The translations under genes were made by a program, and so were the position numbers. This document shows, piece after piece, positions 1 through 9,825 of a stretch of DNA of 64,000 nt. Within the stretch, counting starts at the first letter, position 1, and each line of letters opens with the position of its first letter. Source of the stretch: Alphaproteobacteria bacterium UBA1303 (lineage in GTDB: Bacteria > Pseudomonadota > Alphaproteobacteria > Micropepsales > Micropepsaceae); contig DBTZ01000054.1 in the NCBI GenBank assembly GCA_002307315.1, forward strand, positions 62,001 through 126,000, given 5' to 3'. The notes under the pieces are model-generated. The model was not told the DNA's origin. It did not search any database and saw nothing but the letters and a program-made list of their open reading frames with translations.

Positions 1-1
1 G

Positions 2-3000
2 CGCGACTTCGACGACATCGAACAAAAAGGCGAGGGCGCCGCCGACAGTATCGGCCGGGCCTTCGACGGCGCCAGTTTGTCGGTCGGAAACCTCACCAAA
101 TCGGCCAAGGATTCGGCGGCGGTCTTCCAGACCTTCGGCAAGAGCGGCGGCGGCGTCACCACAGCGGCCGATTTCGACAAGACGGTGCAGCGGCTCAAAG
201 CCGAACAGGACGCGATCGTGTCGGCGCAGAAACAGGCGCAGATGCAGATGGCGACGCAAAGCGGGCTCAACGCGTCCTACGGCATCGGAGCGGTGGCGTC
301 GTCGGCCAAGGACTCGGCAGCGACGTTCGAAGCGCAGTTCGCCGAGCTCGACGAGATCGCGCGCCAGAAGGCGGCCCAGATCGGGCAGGATTTCCAGACG
401 ACGCTCAACGAAGCGATGGGGATCGGCGTGCCTTCGAAGTCGGCCAAAGAGTCGGCCGCCGTGTTCGACGAACAGGCCAAAGCGATGGCCTCGCTCGACG
501 AGCGGGCGGCGCAATTGAAAGCCAGGATCGACCCGCTCGGCACCGCCCAGGCGCGTCTCGCCACCGAGATCGCCAATGCCGACGAATTGCTGAAGGCGGA
601 TAAGATCACGATGGATCAGCACGCCGTCGCCGTCGCCCAGGCGCAACGGACCTACGACGTAACGGCCAAGTCGATCGGCAAGATGACGACGGAGGCACGG
701 CTCAATTCGTTTCAGATCTCGAACCTGACGTTCCAGATGAACGACGTGATCAGCGGTCTCGCCATGGGGCAGAAACCGCTATCGATCCTGACGCAGCAGG
801 GCGGCCAGATTTATCAGGTGTTCGCCGGCACCGGCATGGGCGTTACCGGCGCGCTGAAGGCAGTCGGCGCGACATTGACAGATTTGCTTTCCCCGACGGT
901 GCTTCTCAGCGGCGCCATCATCGGTGTCGGCGCGGCTGCTGCTTATGTCATGTACACGAACTGGCAGGCATCGCGGCAGCTCGAAGCGGCGACGGAAGGA
1001 CTCGGCAAGGCCTCCGGCGCGACCGCTGGTGAATTGGCCGCCATGTCGAGACAGGCTTCCCAGGCCGGATTTTCGACGGTCGGCGCCGCCCGCGACACGG
1101 CGGTGGCATTTGCCCAGACGGGCGTCATTGGCAAGGAGAACATCGTCGGGCTGACCAAGCTGTGGGAAAACTATTGGCGCGTGATGGATGAGGATCCCGA
1201 AAAGGCGCGCGAAAAGCTGGTAGCCGCTTTCAAGGACCCGTCCAAGGCGGGCCTCGAATTGCTCGGCAGTGTTGGGGGCCTCAGCGATAAGACGGCCCAA
1301 TATGTCAGGACCTTGATCGCGCAAGGCGAGTACAGCAAGGCGCAGCAGGAAATCCAGCGCGGCCTTTCCGACAGCACCAAGGACATGACCGAAAAGACCC
1401 TCTCGCTCGGCGATGCATGGCGATACGTCAAGCAGCAATGGGCGGAGTGGGCCGACGGTTTCCGCCAGAAGTCTCCCGAAGAGCAGCGCATGATGCTGGA
1501 GGAAGAAGTCGCGGCTGCGAAACGTCTCGGCGGTTCCGGCGCCTATGAGGAAGATCAGCTCAAGAAGTACACGGCCGACCACGCCGCCGAACTGTCTGCC
1601 GCTGACAAGAAGGCTGCGGCTGACCGTTCGCAGCAGGAATCGCAGACGCTGTCTAATCTCGCCGGTCCGGTGGTGCGTAAGGCAACGCCCGGTTTCGAGG
1701 ATCAATTCAACCTCTCGACCAGCACGGAATTGCTGGGAAAACTGGTGTCGAACAAGCAGGCGTTGGGGATGCTCGGCGTGTCGGCGGATCAGGCCACGGA
1801 GGCGTACAATCGCCTCGACCGGGCCACCTCGACGTATCTGAACGACAATCAGAAAGCCGAATCCGCGACCAATCTGCAAATCGAGTCGCTGAAGCACTTC
1901 AGCGTGGCCTCGCGCGCCAACGACGCGGCCCTGCAAACCCGCTTGAATCTGTCCGGCGCGGTTCTGACGAAGCAAGAAGAACTGCGGCGCGAGCAGCAGG
2001 CCTCGGCGCTGGTCTATGCCCAGGCTTCCCGCCAGATCGCCGAACAGACCATCCAGCTCAACATGAGCCGGAATGCGGCCATGTTGGCAGGCGACGGCTA
2101 CCTGAAGAATTCCGCCGCCGGGATGGTGATGGAGGCGCGGGCAAAAGCCACCGCCGAAGCGTTCCAGGATGGCGTCAATGTCGAGATGCGCACTCGCCAG
2201 CTCCTGGCCGAACAAATTGCGGAGCAATACGCCACTGGCGCCAAACAGATTGCCCAGCTTGGCGTCCATGCCGATGCGCAGAAGAAGGTCAACGACGCGC
2301 TCGCCTCCGGCACGCTGAAGATCGGCGATGCCAACGAGCAAATGCAGATCGAAGTGGCACTCGCCAATCTTCGCATCGCCAAGGCGCTCGCGCTCGCCCA
2401 GGGCTACACCAAAGAGGCGGAAGCGCTTCAGAAGGTCATCGACAAGCTGCCCGGCGCAATCGCCAACGACAACGATGAGGCCAAGCGCAACCAAGCCCTT
2501 CGCACGATTTCCAGCCAGAGCGACCAAATCGAGCTGGCGAAGAAGCAAATTGAATTGCAAAGCGCGAGCGAAAAGGACCGCGCCGTTGAAATCGCCCAGC
2601 TTCGGACGAAGCAACAGCTTCTGCAACAGGGCGTCGACATTAACAGCGAAGAAGGCAAGAAGATCATCGCCAACGCCGGCGAGATCGAGCGTTTGAACCA
2701 GGATTTGCAGCTCGCTCAGGCCTCGCGCGGCGAGTTGGAAAGCACCTTCGACAGCGTCGCCAGCACTTGGTCCGATTTCATCATGGAGGGCAAGTACGAC
2801 TGGAACAGCTTCGCCCAGGCTGGTCTCAGCGCGTTAAAGGACATCGAGAGCGAAATGCTTAAGCTGGCGGTGATTAACCCGATCAAAAACGCGGTGTTCG
2901 GGACCAATCAGCCGACGATGAGCAGCGTTGGCGGCATCTTGGGCGACATCCTCGGAAACAGTGGCACGGTCGCCGCCGGAACGCATCACACCGGCAATAT

Positions 3001-3289
3001 GGTCGGCTTCTCAAACGATAACCGCATGCTGCCGGCGAACGTGGTTCGCTTCGCGCCGCGTGCCCACGATGGTCTCTACCTCAATCCCGATGAACGCGTG
3101 ATCGTTGCCCAGACTGGCGAGCGCGTGTTGAACCGCGCCGAAACACGCCGATACAACGCAGACGAAAGCCGCCCTCTGTATGTGACTCAGAACATCCAGA
3201 CGCCCAACCCGCGGTCGTTCCAGGCCAGCAAAGGGCAAACGATGACGTCTTTGGTCCGCAGCATTCGTGCGGCGGCGCGGAGGATGTGA
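2..3289 (+). CDS. Phage tail length tape measure protein (5' end outside window)
   Basis: The frame is open to the left edge, so the gene starts upstream; the TTG at 77 is only an internal codon. At least 1,095 residues are visible. They are Ala/Gln/Lys-rich and largely coiled-coil. A segment near residues 235-285 (LTFQMNDVISGLAMGQKPLS) is typical of the prophage tape-measure family TMP_2, and a hydrophobic stretch follows at about residues 275-320. The C-terminal part around 2,760-2,900 (FIMEGKYDWNSFAQAGLSAL) resembles the lambda-type tape measure C-terminal domain. Tape measures fix tail length at roughly 0.15 nm per residue, so this predicts a tail of 160 nm or more. That is far longer than the tail of a gene transfer agent, although the downstream tail-tip genes are of GTA type. 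Confidence 0.9.
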   Translation, partial: RDFDDIEQKGEGAADSIGRAFDGASLSVGNLTKSAKDSAAVFQTFGKSGGGVTTAADFDKTVQRLKAEQDAIVSAQKQAQMQMATQSGLNASYGIGAVASSAKDSAATFEAQFAELDEIARQKAAQIGQDFQTTLNEAMGIGVPSKSAKESAAVFDEQAKAMASLDERAAQLKARIDPLGTAQARLATEIANADELLKADKITMDQHAVAVAQAQRTYDVTAKSIGKMTTEARLNSFQISNLTFQMNDVISGLAMGQKPLSILTQQGGQIYQVFAGTGMGVTGALKAVGATLTDLLSPTVLLSGAIIGVGAAAAYVMYTNWQASRQLEAATEGLGKASGATAGELAAMSRQASQAGFSTVGAARDTAVAFAQTGVIGKENIVGLTKLWENYWRVMDEDPEKAREKLVAAFKDPSKAGLELLGSVGGLSDKTAQYVRTLIAQGEYSKAQQEIQRGLSDSTKDMTEKTLSLGDAWRYVKQQWAEWADGFRQKSPEEQRMMLEEEVAAAKRLGGSGAYEEDQLKKYTADHAAELSAADKKAAADRSQQESQTLSNLAGPVVRKATPGFEDQFNLSTSTELLGKLVSNKQALGMLGVSADQATEAYNRLDRATSTYLNDNQKAESATNLQIESLKHFSVASRANDAALQTRLNLSGAVLTKQEELRREQQASALVYAQASRQIAEQTIQLNMSRNAAMLAGDGYLKNSAAGMVMEARAKATAEAFQDGVNVEMRTRQLLAEQIAEQYATGAKQIAQLGVHADAQKKVNDALASGTLKIGDANEQMQIEVALANLRIAKALALAQGYTKEAEALQKVIDKLPGAIANDNDEAKRNQALRTISSQSDQIELAKKQIELQSASEKDRAVEIAQLRTKQQLLQQGVDINSEEGKKIIANAGEIERLNQDLQLAQASRGELESTFDSVASTWSDFIMEGKYDWNSFAQAGLSALKDIESEMLKLAVINPIKNAVFGTNQPTMSSVGGILGDILGNSGTVAAGTHHTGNMVGFSNDNRMLPANVVRFAPRAHDGLYLNPDERVIVAQTGERVLNRAETRRYNADESRPLYVTQNIQTPNPRSFQASKGQTMTSLVRSIRAAARRM

Positions 3290-3293
3290 GGCG

Positions 3294-3884
3294 ATGACGA
3301 CACCCTTCATCAACGTCCCGTTCCCCGACGCCGTCGCAAAGGGCGCGACGGGCGGGCCGCAGTTCTTGACCGATGTAGTGACGCTCGGATCTGGCGAGGA
3401 ACAGCGCAACATCTGTTGGGCACAGGCCAAGTGCAAGTTCAACATCGGGACCGGCATTCGCACGCGCGCGCAGATGGCGGCAGTGATCGCCCATTTCCGC
3501 GTGGTGATGGGGCGGGCCTATTCGTTCCCGTTCAAGGATTGGGCCGACTTCGACGCCGCCGATCAGCAGATGGTCCAGGTCAGTTCGACCGTCTATCAGT
3601 TGGTCAAACGCTACACGCTTGGCGGCGGGCAGCACATTCGCACCATCACGAAGCCAATGAGCGGTTCCGTGGTGGTGAAGGTGAGCGGGGCGGTGGTGAC
3701 ACCGGCATCGATCGATTATCTGACCGGGCTGGTGACGTTTTCTGCGCCCCCGGCAGCAACACAGACAGCGACGTTCCAGTTCTACGTGCCCGTGCGCTTC
3801 GACATGGATCATTTGCCGATCCAGGTCGAAAACTACGACCAGCAAACCGTGACCCAAATCGATCTTGTCGAGGTGCCGGAATGA
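3294..3884 (+). CDS. Phage distal tail protein, DUF2460 family (GTA gp12-like)
   Basis: A 196-residue protein. The ATG at 3294 lies 4 nt after the tape-measure stop and begins MTTPFINVPFPDAVAKGATG; the longer in-frame extension lies inside the upstream gene. The family hallmarks are the N-terminal F(P)DxVAxGxxGGP segment, the central RAYSFPFKDWADFD motif and the YQLVKRYT segment. In gene transfer agents the homologue is the distal tail protein ring that links the tail tube to the hub. The next gene overlaps by 4 nt (ATGA), so translation is probably coupled. Confidence 0.85.
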   Translation: MTTPFINVPFPDAVAKGATGGPQFLTDVVTLGSGEEQRNICWAQAKCKFNIGTGIRTRAQMAAVIAHFRVVMGRAYSFPFKDWADFDAADQQMVQVSSTVYQLVKRYTLGGGQHIRTITKPMSGSVVVKVSGAVVTPASIDYLTGLVTFSAPPAATQTATFQFYVPVRFDMDHLPIQVENYDQQTVTQIDLVEVPE

Positions 3885-4774
3885 AAACGCTCGACAGCGG
3901 CTTTGCCGCCCACATCGATCAGGTTGTCACCACGCTTTGCTGGTGCTGGAAACTGACCCGGAAAGATGGAACGGTTCGTGGTTTCACCGATCACGACGGC
4001 GATGTCGCATTCGCCGGCGTGACTTATTACGCGGCGAGCGGCTTCACGGCGTCGCAAATCCAGTCCGGGCTAGGGCTTTCGGTCGACAATCTCGACGTGA
4101 CCGGCGCGCTCAGTTCGGACTACCTCACCGACGACGACCTCACTGCCGGCGTCTATGACGGCGCGGACATCGAAGTGTGGCGCGTGAATTGGGCCAATAC
4201 CGCGCAGCGCGTGTTGATGCGGAAGGGTTCGATCGGAGAGGTCAAGCGGGGAAAAGTCGCGTTCCAGGCCGAAGTACGCGGCATGGCCCAGAAGCTCACA
4301 GCCGCCGTAGGACGGGCTTATGCGTATGATTGCGATGCCGATGTCGGCGACAGCCGCTGCGGTATCAACTGCGCTGCCGCCGCGTACAAAGGCAACGGAA
4401 CCGTGTCGTCAGCGATCGACGCGCGCCGGTTTTCAGCGTCCGGCCTCACCGCGTTCGCCGACACTTGGTTTACAGGTGGAAAGCTCACATGGGTGACGGG
4501 CGCCAACGCAGGCCTCGCAATGGAGGTCAAGCGCTATGGCAAAGGCGCATCCGCCGGCGTGTTCGAGCTGTGGCAACCGATGCCAAAAGCCGTATCGGCC
4601 GGCGACACCTTCACCGTGACGGTCGGGTGCGACAAGACCTTCGCCACCTGCAAGTTGAAGTTTAACAACGCCTCGAATTTCCAGGGATTTCCGTACATCC
4701 CCGGTAACGACACTACGATCAGCTATCCCACCTCGACGCAGGCGTTGGACGGAGGGTCCCGCTATGGCAACTAA
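3881..4774 (+). CDS. Phage tail hub protein, DUF2163/BR0599 family (GTA gp13-like)
   Basis: 297 residues from the ATG at 3881, which overlaps the previous stop. The N-terminal DUF2163 half contains GFTDHDGDVAFAGVTYYA. The C-terminal BR0599-like part contains two cysteine clusters, CDADVGDSRCGINC and GCDKTFATCKLKFNNASNF, followed by GFPYIPG. Related tail-tip proteins such as lambda gpL bind an iron-sulfur cluster, so these cysteines are plausible ligands (inference). In GTA particles this protein is the hub between the distal tail ring and the tip. It sits between the DUF2460 and NlpC/P60 genes, the conserved order. Confidence 0.85.
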   Translation: MKTLDSGFAAHIDQVVTTLCWCWKLTRKDGTVRGFTDHDGDVAFAGVTYYAASGFTASQIQSGLGLSVDNLDVTGALSSDYLTDDDLTAGVYDGADIEVWRVNWANTAQRVLMRKGSIGEVKRGKVAFQAEVRGMAQKLTAAVGRAYAYDCDADVGDSRCGINCAAAAYKGNGTVSSAIDARRFSASGLTAFADTWFTGGKLTWVTGANAGLAMEVKRYGKGASAGVFELWQPMPKAVSAGDTFTVTVGCDKTFATCKLKFNNASNFQGFPYIPGNDTTISYPTSTQALDGGSRYGN

Positions 4775-5216
4775 TCCGCAGGCCATTGTCGCCTGTGCGC
4801 GGGCCTGGATCGGCACGCCCTACATCCATCAAGCGAGCCTGAAGGGCGTCGGGTGCGACTGCCTGGGGCTCCTGCGGGGCGTCTGGCGCGAGTTGATCGG
4901 CCCGGAGCCCGAAGCACTTCCGCCGTATTCCCCCGATTGGGCGGAGGCCACGGGGCGCGAGACCATGTACGAGACCTTGTCTCGTTACCTGCGAGAAATC
5001 CCTGCCGACCCGATCCGGTCCGGCGCCGAGGCCAACCCTGGGACGGTCGTTCTCTTCCGGATGATCCCTGACAGCCCCGCAAAGCACTGCGGAATCCTGG
5101 CCGAACGGGACGGCGCGCCCAGCCTCATTCATGCCCGCCAGAACAAGCGCGTCAGCGAAGAGGCTTTCACGATGGCCTGGCGCCGCAAGGTCGTCTTTGC
5201 GTTCGAGGTTCCCTGA
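4764..5216 (+). CDS. Phage tail-tip NlpC/P60 peptidase (GTA gp14-like)
   Basis: 150 residues, with an 11-nt overlap with the hub gene. The NlpC/P60 cysteine-peptidase core is visible: GVGCDCLGLLRGVWREL with the catalytic Cys near residue 31-33, then KHCGIL carrying the catalytic His in the second half. Such tail-tip hydrolases open the peptidoglycan locally during DNA entry. The family (phage NlpC, TIGR02219-like) is usually about 140-150 residues, as here. Confidence 0.87.
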   Translation: MATNPQAIVACARAWIGTPYIHQASLKGVGCDCLGLLRGVWRELIGPEPEALPPYSPDWAEATGRETMYETLSRYLREIPADPIRSGAEANPGTVVLFRMIPDSPAKHCGILAERDGAPSLIHARQNKRVSEEAFTMAWRRKVVFAFEVP

Positions 5217-8200
5217 TGGCTACGATGGTTTTGCAGGCCCTGGCGACCTACGGCACTGAGGGCATGTCTTGGTACTGGCAGGCCGCCGCGATGACGGCCG
5301 CCACCGTCGCCGGCAGCTATATCGACAACAATATCCTGTTCCCGCAAGCCGGGCAGACGGGTCCAAGACTTAGCGACGTCAATATCCAGACCGCCACCGA
5401 AGGCGCGTCCATCCCGCGTGTCGACGGCTATTGCCGTATCGCCGGGAACGTCATCTGGGCGACGCGCTTCAAAGAGACGGAATCGACCTCCGGCGGCAAG
5501 GGCATGGGGGGGAGCCCGGAAGTCACGACCTACAGCTACTCGATTTCGGTCGCGATCGGGCTGTGCGAAGGCGTCGTGCCGAAGCTGGGCAGGATCTGGG
5601 CCGACGGCAATCTGCTCGACGTGTCGAAATGCACGATCCGCTTCTATCACGGCACCACGACCCAGGCGCCCGACCCGCTGATTGAGGAAATCGAAGGGTC
5701 CGGCAACACGCCTGCCTATCGCGGCCTCGCTTACATCGTGTTTGAAGACCTCGACCTGACCACCTTCGGGAACCGCATTCCGCAGTTCCAGGTCGAATTG
5801 GTGCGCTCGATCACGGCTTCGCGCCCGGATGGTCTGGAAAATTTGCTGCCGTCGGTAAATCTGATCCCTGGTGCAGGGGAGTTTGTTTATGCGCCAGTGG
5901 CCGTGACGGAAGACGATGGCTTTGGGAACACGGAGCAGCTCAATTGCAACAACACGGCAGGAGTTTCGGATTATACCGCCTCGCTCGACGACTTGCAGGC
6001 GATGGCGCCCAATCTCAGGGCGATCAGCCTTGTCGTCGGATGGTTTGGGACCGATCTTCGCGCCGGAAATTGTACGGTGCAGCCCGGCGTCGAGGAAGCC
6101 GTTCGCCACAGCTATCCCGAAAACTGGTCTGTTGCCGGCGCAGCCCGAAGAGACGCCTACATCGTCACCTATCGCGACGACCGTCCCGCATATGGCGGCA
6201 CACCAACGGACGAGTGCGTGACCGCGGTCATCAAGGACCTCAAATCGCGCGGTCTGAAGGTGACGTTCTATCCGTTCGTCTTCATGGACATCCCGCAAGG
6301 AAACAATCTGCCGAACCCCTATTCGGCAAATGCATCAACTTCGGGTCAGCCGACATATCCTTGGCGCGGGCGGATCACAGTCAGCCCGGCACCCGGATAT
6401 ACCGGAACCGTCGACCAGACGGCCGCGGCTGCGACCCAGGTCAATGCCTTCTTCAATGCGACTTGGGGCTATCGCCGCATGGTGCTGCATTATGCGCAGC
6501 TCTGTGCCGACGCGGGCGGCGTCGACACCTTCCTGATCGGTTCCGAGTTGCGCGGCCTCACGCGCTCACGGAGCGATGCGACGACCTATCCGGCGGTGGC
6601 GGCGCTGAAGCAGTTGGCGGCGGACGTAAAGGCCATTGTCGGTTCGTCCTGCAAAGTCGGGTATGCGGCGGACTGGTCGGAGTACAACAATCACCAGACC
6701 GGCGACACGGCCGGAGCTGTCCAGTTCAACCTCGATCCGCTGTGGTCGGATGCCAATATCGATTTCATCGGAATCGACAACTATATGCCGCTCGCCGATT
6801 GGCGCGACGGTATTGCGCATCTCGACTATGACAGTGTGAACGGTCCGACGTCGGTCCTCGATCGCACATATCTGCAACGTAACATCCGCGGCGGTGAGGA
6901 TTACGATTGGTACTACGCCTCACAGGCCGCTCGCGACTCCCAGACCAGAACGACGATCACCGACGCGACCTACAACAAACCTTGGGTGTGGCGCTCGAAG
7001 GACCTGTGGAACTGGTGGAGCAACTATCATTACGACCGCCAGAACGGAACGGAATCGGGCACGCACACCGCATGGGTGCCGCAATCGAAACCGATTCGGT
7101 TCACCGAATTGGGATGCCCCGCCGTCGATAAGGGCGCCAACGAACCGAACGTGTTCTACGATCCGAAATCGGCGGAAAGCGCGTTGCCTTACTATTCCAA
7201 CGGCCAGCGCGACGATCTGATGCAGAGGGCGTTCCTGGAAGCTCACCTGAATTTCTGGGCGTCGTCGACGAACAATCCCACCTCGACGGTCTATAGCGGC
7301 AAGATGGTTGATACCACGTCGATTGCCGCATGGTGTTGGGACGCACGCCCATACCCGTTTTTTCCGCTGCGATCAGACCTCTGGGGTGACACGGCGAACT
7401 ACACGTTGGGGCATTGGCTCAACGGGCGGCTCGGATGTGTGTTGCTTGCCGACCTGGTGGCAGAAATCTGCGGGGAATCGAAGTTCACCAACTACGACGT
7501 TTCGGACCTCACCGGGCTCGTAACCGGCTTTGTCCGCAATTCCTCCATGAGTGCGCGCGATCAACTCACGCCGCTGATGTCGGTCTATTTCTTCGACGGG
7601 ATCGAAACCCAAGGGCAAATCAGGTTCTTGATGCGCGGGCGCCCTTCTACGACCGCCATCGACGAAAACGATCTGGTCATCGATCCTGACGGAAACCCGG
7701 ACGACGCTTTCAACTTTACGCGCGCCCAGGACGATGACCTGCCGGTGGCGTCTCGTATCACGTATATCGATGCCACCAACGGCTATCAGAACAGCACCTA
7801 TGCCGCGAAGCGCCTGGTCGGAAATTCCAACAAGGTGATGGACAACGGTGTGCCGCTGGTGATGGATCGCTCGCAGGCCGTGGGCGTCGGCGACCGCCTC
7901 CTGCAAGAGACCTGGATTACCCGCGACACCGGCACGTTCGGTATCGCACCGCGATTTCTTGGGCTCGATCCTGGAGACGAATTGTCGGTCACGACGAGTG
8001 GACGCATTCGCCGGCTTCGTGTCACTCAGATCGACGACACATCGTCCAGGGCGATCCAGTCGGTGATGACAGACCCGTCGATTTACGAGACGATCACCGG
8101 ACCGGCGCGCGTGAGCGGTGGCCCTGGCACCACGCCAGACTCGCCGGGAAGGGCTTTCGCCGTCTTCATGGACATGCCGTCTTTGATGGATGCCGACTTC

Positions 8201-9094
8201 GCGCGCGCCTGGGCGCCGCACGTTGCCATCTACGCCGATCCGTGGCCGGGCAAAGTGCAGATCCTGAAAAGCCTGTCGGACGCCAATTATGTGCTCGACA
8301 CCACAATCTCGCGCAAGGCCGGGATCGGACAGACGCTGTACGATTTCTATTCCGGGGCGTTATGGAAATGGGATCGCGCGGGCAGCCTATATGTACGCTT
8401 GTCGAACGGCACGTTCGCCTCGAAAGACGAGGTGACGGTTCTCGGCGGTGCCAATGCCGTTGCGGTGCAGAATCAGGATGGCGGCTGGGAAGTTCTGCAA
8501 TTTCGCGATGCCGAACTGATCGGTGACAAGCAGTGGCGGCTTTCGATGCTGCTACGCGGCCAAGCGGGAACCGAGACGCAAATGCGCGATCCCGTGCCCG
8601 CGGGGGCGCCGGTGGTCATTCTGGATAGCAATATCGCACAGCTCGGCCTCGGCGAGGCGGACGCCCGTAGCGCCTACTTTTGGACATGGGGACCGCTGGG
8701 AAAGTCTATCGCCGATCCGTCGTACCAGAAGCAGCAGATCACGTTCGGCGCGGTGGGATTGCGCCCCTATGCGCCGGCGCGGGTGACGGGGAGAAAATCC
8801 GCCGGTGACATCATCCTCTCCTGGTGCCGCCGCGACCGGGCGCCCGCCGCGATGAATTGGGACGCCGGTGAAGTTCCGCTGAGCGAGCAGACGGAGAGCT
8901 ACGAGACGGAGATTCTGTCCGGGGCGATCGTCAAGCGGACACTCGCCTCGACTTCACCGACCACTACCTACACGGCCGCCATGCAAACCGCGGATTTCGG
9001 CGGCGCCGTCACCGGATCACTCAATGTCCGCGTCTACCAGCTCTCGGCCCGCACCGGCCGGGGCACCGCCAAGGCGGTAACCGTCTATCTCTGA
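5216..9094 (+). CDS. Giant tail-tip / host-specificity protein with TIM-barrel domain (GTA gp15 'megatron'-like)
   Basis: 1,292 residues. It starts on TGATG, overlapping the upstream stop by one base. The N-terminus has a short hydrophobic helix and a tail-anchoring region. Residues of about 200-640 form the GTA TIM-barrel-like domain, with glycosidase-like features such as FLIGSELRGLTRS, DFIGIDNYMPLADWRD and RFTELGCPAVDKGANEPN. About 650-850 is a Phage-tail_3/TIP-like domain, and the rest is beta-rich receptor-proximal sequence. In GTAs this protein forms the tail tip and contacts the cell surface. Length and position match the family. Confidence 0.88.
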   Translation: MATMVLQALATYGTEGMSWYWQAAAMTAATVAGSYIDNNILFPQAGQTGPRLSDVNIQTATEGASIPRVDGYCRIAGNVIWATRFKETESTSGGKGMGGSPEVTTYSYSISVAIGLCEGVVPKLGRIWADGNLLDVSKCTIRFYHGTTTQAPDPLIEEIEGSGNTPAYRGLAYIVFEDLDLTTFGNRIPQFQVELVRSITASRPDGLENLLPSVNLIPGAGEFVYAPVAVTEDDGFGNTEQLNCNNTAGVSDYTASLDDLQAMAPNLRAISLVVGWFGTDLRAGNCTVQPGVEEAVRHSYPENWSVAGAARRDAYIVTYRDDRPAYGGTPTDECVTAVIKDLKSRGLKVTFYPFVFMDIPQGNNLPNPYSANASTSGQPTYPWRGRITVSPAPGYTGTVDQTAAAATQVNAFFNATWGYRRMVLHYAQLCADAGGVDTFLIGSELRGLTRSRSDATTYPAVAALKQLAADVKAIVGSSCKVGYAADWSEYNNHQTGDTAGAVQFNLDPLWSDANIDFIGIDNYMPLADWRDGIAHLDYDSVNGPTSVLDRTYLQRNIRGGEDYDWYYASQAARDSQTRTTITDATYNKPWVWRSKDLWNWWSNYHYDRQNGTESGTHTAWVPQSKPIRFTELGCPAVDKGANEPNVFYDPKSAESALPYYSNGQRDDLMQRAFLEAHLNFWASSTNNPTSTVYSGKMVDTTSIAAWCWDARPYPFFPLRSDLWGDTANYTLGHWLNGRLGCVLLADLVAEICGESKFTNYDVSDLTGLVTGFVRNSSMSARDQLTPLMSVYFFDGIETQGQIRFLMRGRPSTTAIDENDLVIDPDGNPDDAFNFTRAQDDDLPVASRITYIDATNGYQNSTYAAKRLVGNSNKVMDNGVPLVMDRSQAVGVGDRLLQETWITRDTGTFGIAPRFLGLDPGDELSVTTSGRIRRLRVTQIDDTSSRAIQSVMTDPSIYETITGPARVSGGPGTTPDSPGRAFAVFMDMPSLMDADFARAWAPHVAIYADPWPGKVQILKSLSDANYVLDTTISRKAGIGQTLYDFYSGALWKWDRAGSLYVRLSNGTFASKDEVTVLGGANAVAVQNQDGGWEVLQFRDAELIGDKQWRLSMLLRGQAGTETQMRDPVPAGAPVVILDSNIAQLGLGEADARSAYFWTWGPLGKSIADPSYQKQQITFGAVGLRPYAPARVTGRKSAGDIILSWCRRDRAPAAMNWDAGEVPLSEQTESYETEILSGAIVKRTLASTSPTTTYTAAMQTADFGGAVTGSLNVRVYQLSARTGRGTAKAVTVYL

Positions 9095-9100
9095 GGCACC

Positions 9101-9808
9101 ATGAGCGACCAGACCACCAACCTGCAACTGCCTTACATCCAGGCAGCGCAGGCCCAGAAACACGTGCCCGTAAACACGACGTTCGACATCCTGGATTCGT
9201 TGGTCCAGTTGGCAGTGGAAAGCCGCACGCTGACGGCGCCGCCGGGATCGCCCGCGGACGGCACAGCCTACATTCCCGGATCGGGCGCGACTGGCGCCTG
9301 GGCGAGTTGGGATTTCAATATCGCCGTCTATCGCAGCGGCGCCTGGTTGAAGATCGTTCCGCATGACGGCTGGACAGCGTGGGTCAAGGACGAACGCCTG
9401 GGCGTGAAATATCAGGATAGCGTGTGGCGCGACGGCGTTGCGCTGACAGCCCATGGCGGGCGCATCACCCTGCGCGCGAAGGAGATCGAGGTCACGCTCG
9501 CCGGTGCCTATACCGACACGACCGACGCGGCCTTCATCCCCAATCGGGCGATTGTGCTCGGCGTTGCCTCCCGCACCACGCTGGCGATTACCGGGGCATC
9601 GTCCTACGCCGTCGGCATCGCCGGAGACACGGCGAAATTCGGCGGTTCGCTGGGGGTGGCGCTCGGATCGACCAATATCGGCGTCATCGGCCCAACGGCT
9701 TTCTATTCCGATACCGCCGTTCGCATCACCGCGGCGGGCGCGAATTTCACCGGCGGCAAGGTGCGGCTCGCCGTCTACTTCCTGGAAATGGTCGCTCCGA
9801 CCTCCTAA
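9101..9808 (+). CDS. DUF2793 phage tail fibre-like protein
   Basis: 235 residues, 6 nt after the tail-tip gene. The N-terminal half has the DUF2793 signature (LQLPYIQAAQAQKHVPVN, GSGATGAWASWDFNIAVYRSG, KIVPHDGWTAWVKDE). The C-terminal half is Gly/Ala/Thr-rich and beta-strand-like, as in fibre or attachment proteins. DUF2793 proteins accompany GTA and alphaproteobacterial phage tail genes. The fibre role is inferred from position and family. Confidence 0.75.
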   Translation: MSDQTTNLQLPYIQAAQAQKHVPVNTTFDILDSLVQLAVESRTLTAPPGSPADGTAYIPGSGATGAWASWDFNIAVYRSGAWLKIVPHDGWTAWVKDERLGVKYQDSVWRDGVALTAHGGRITLRAKEIEVTLAGAYTDTTDAAFIPNRAIVLGVASRTTLAITGASSYAVGIAGDTAKFGGSLGVALGSTNIGVIGPTAFYSDTAVRITAAGANFTGGKVRLAVYFLEMVAPTS

Positions 9809-9825
9809 CCAAAGGAAAAACCGAA

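Noticed and set aside
779..2626. 615-codon open frame on the minus strand inside the tape-measure gene
   Set aside because: Low-complexity Arg/Leu/Gly-rich shadow typical of high-GC antisense frames; the plus frame has recognisable phage domains.
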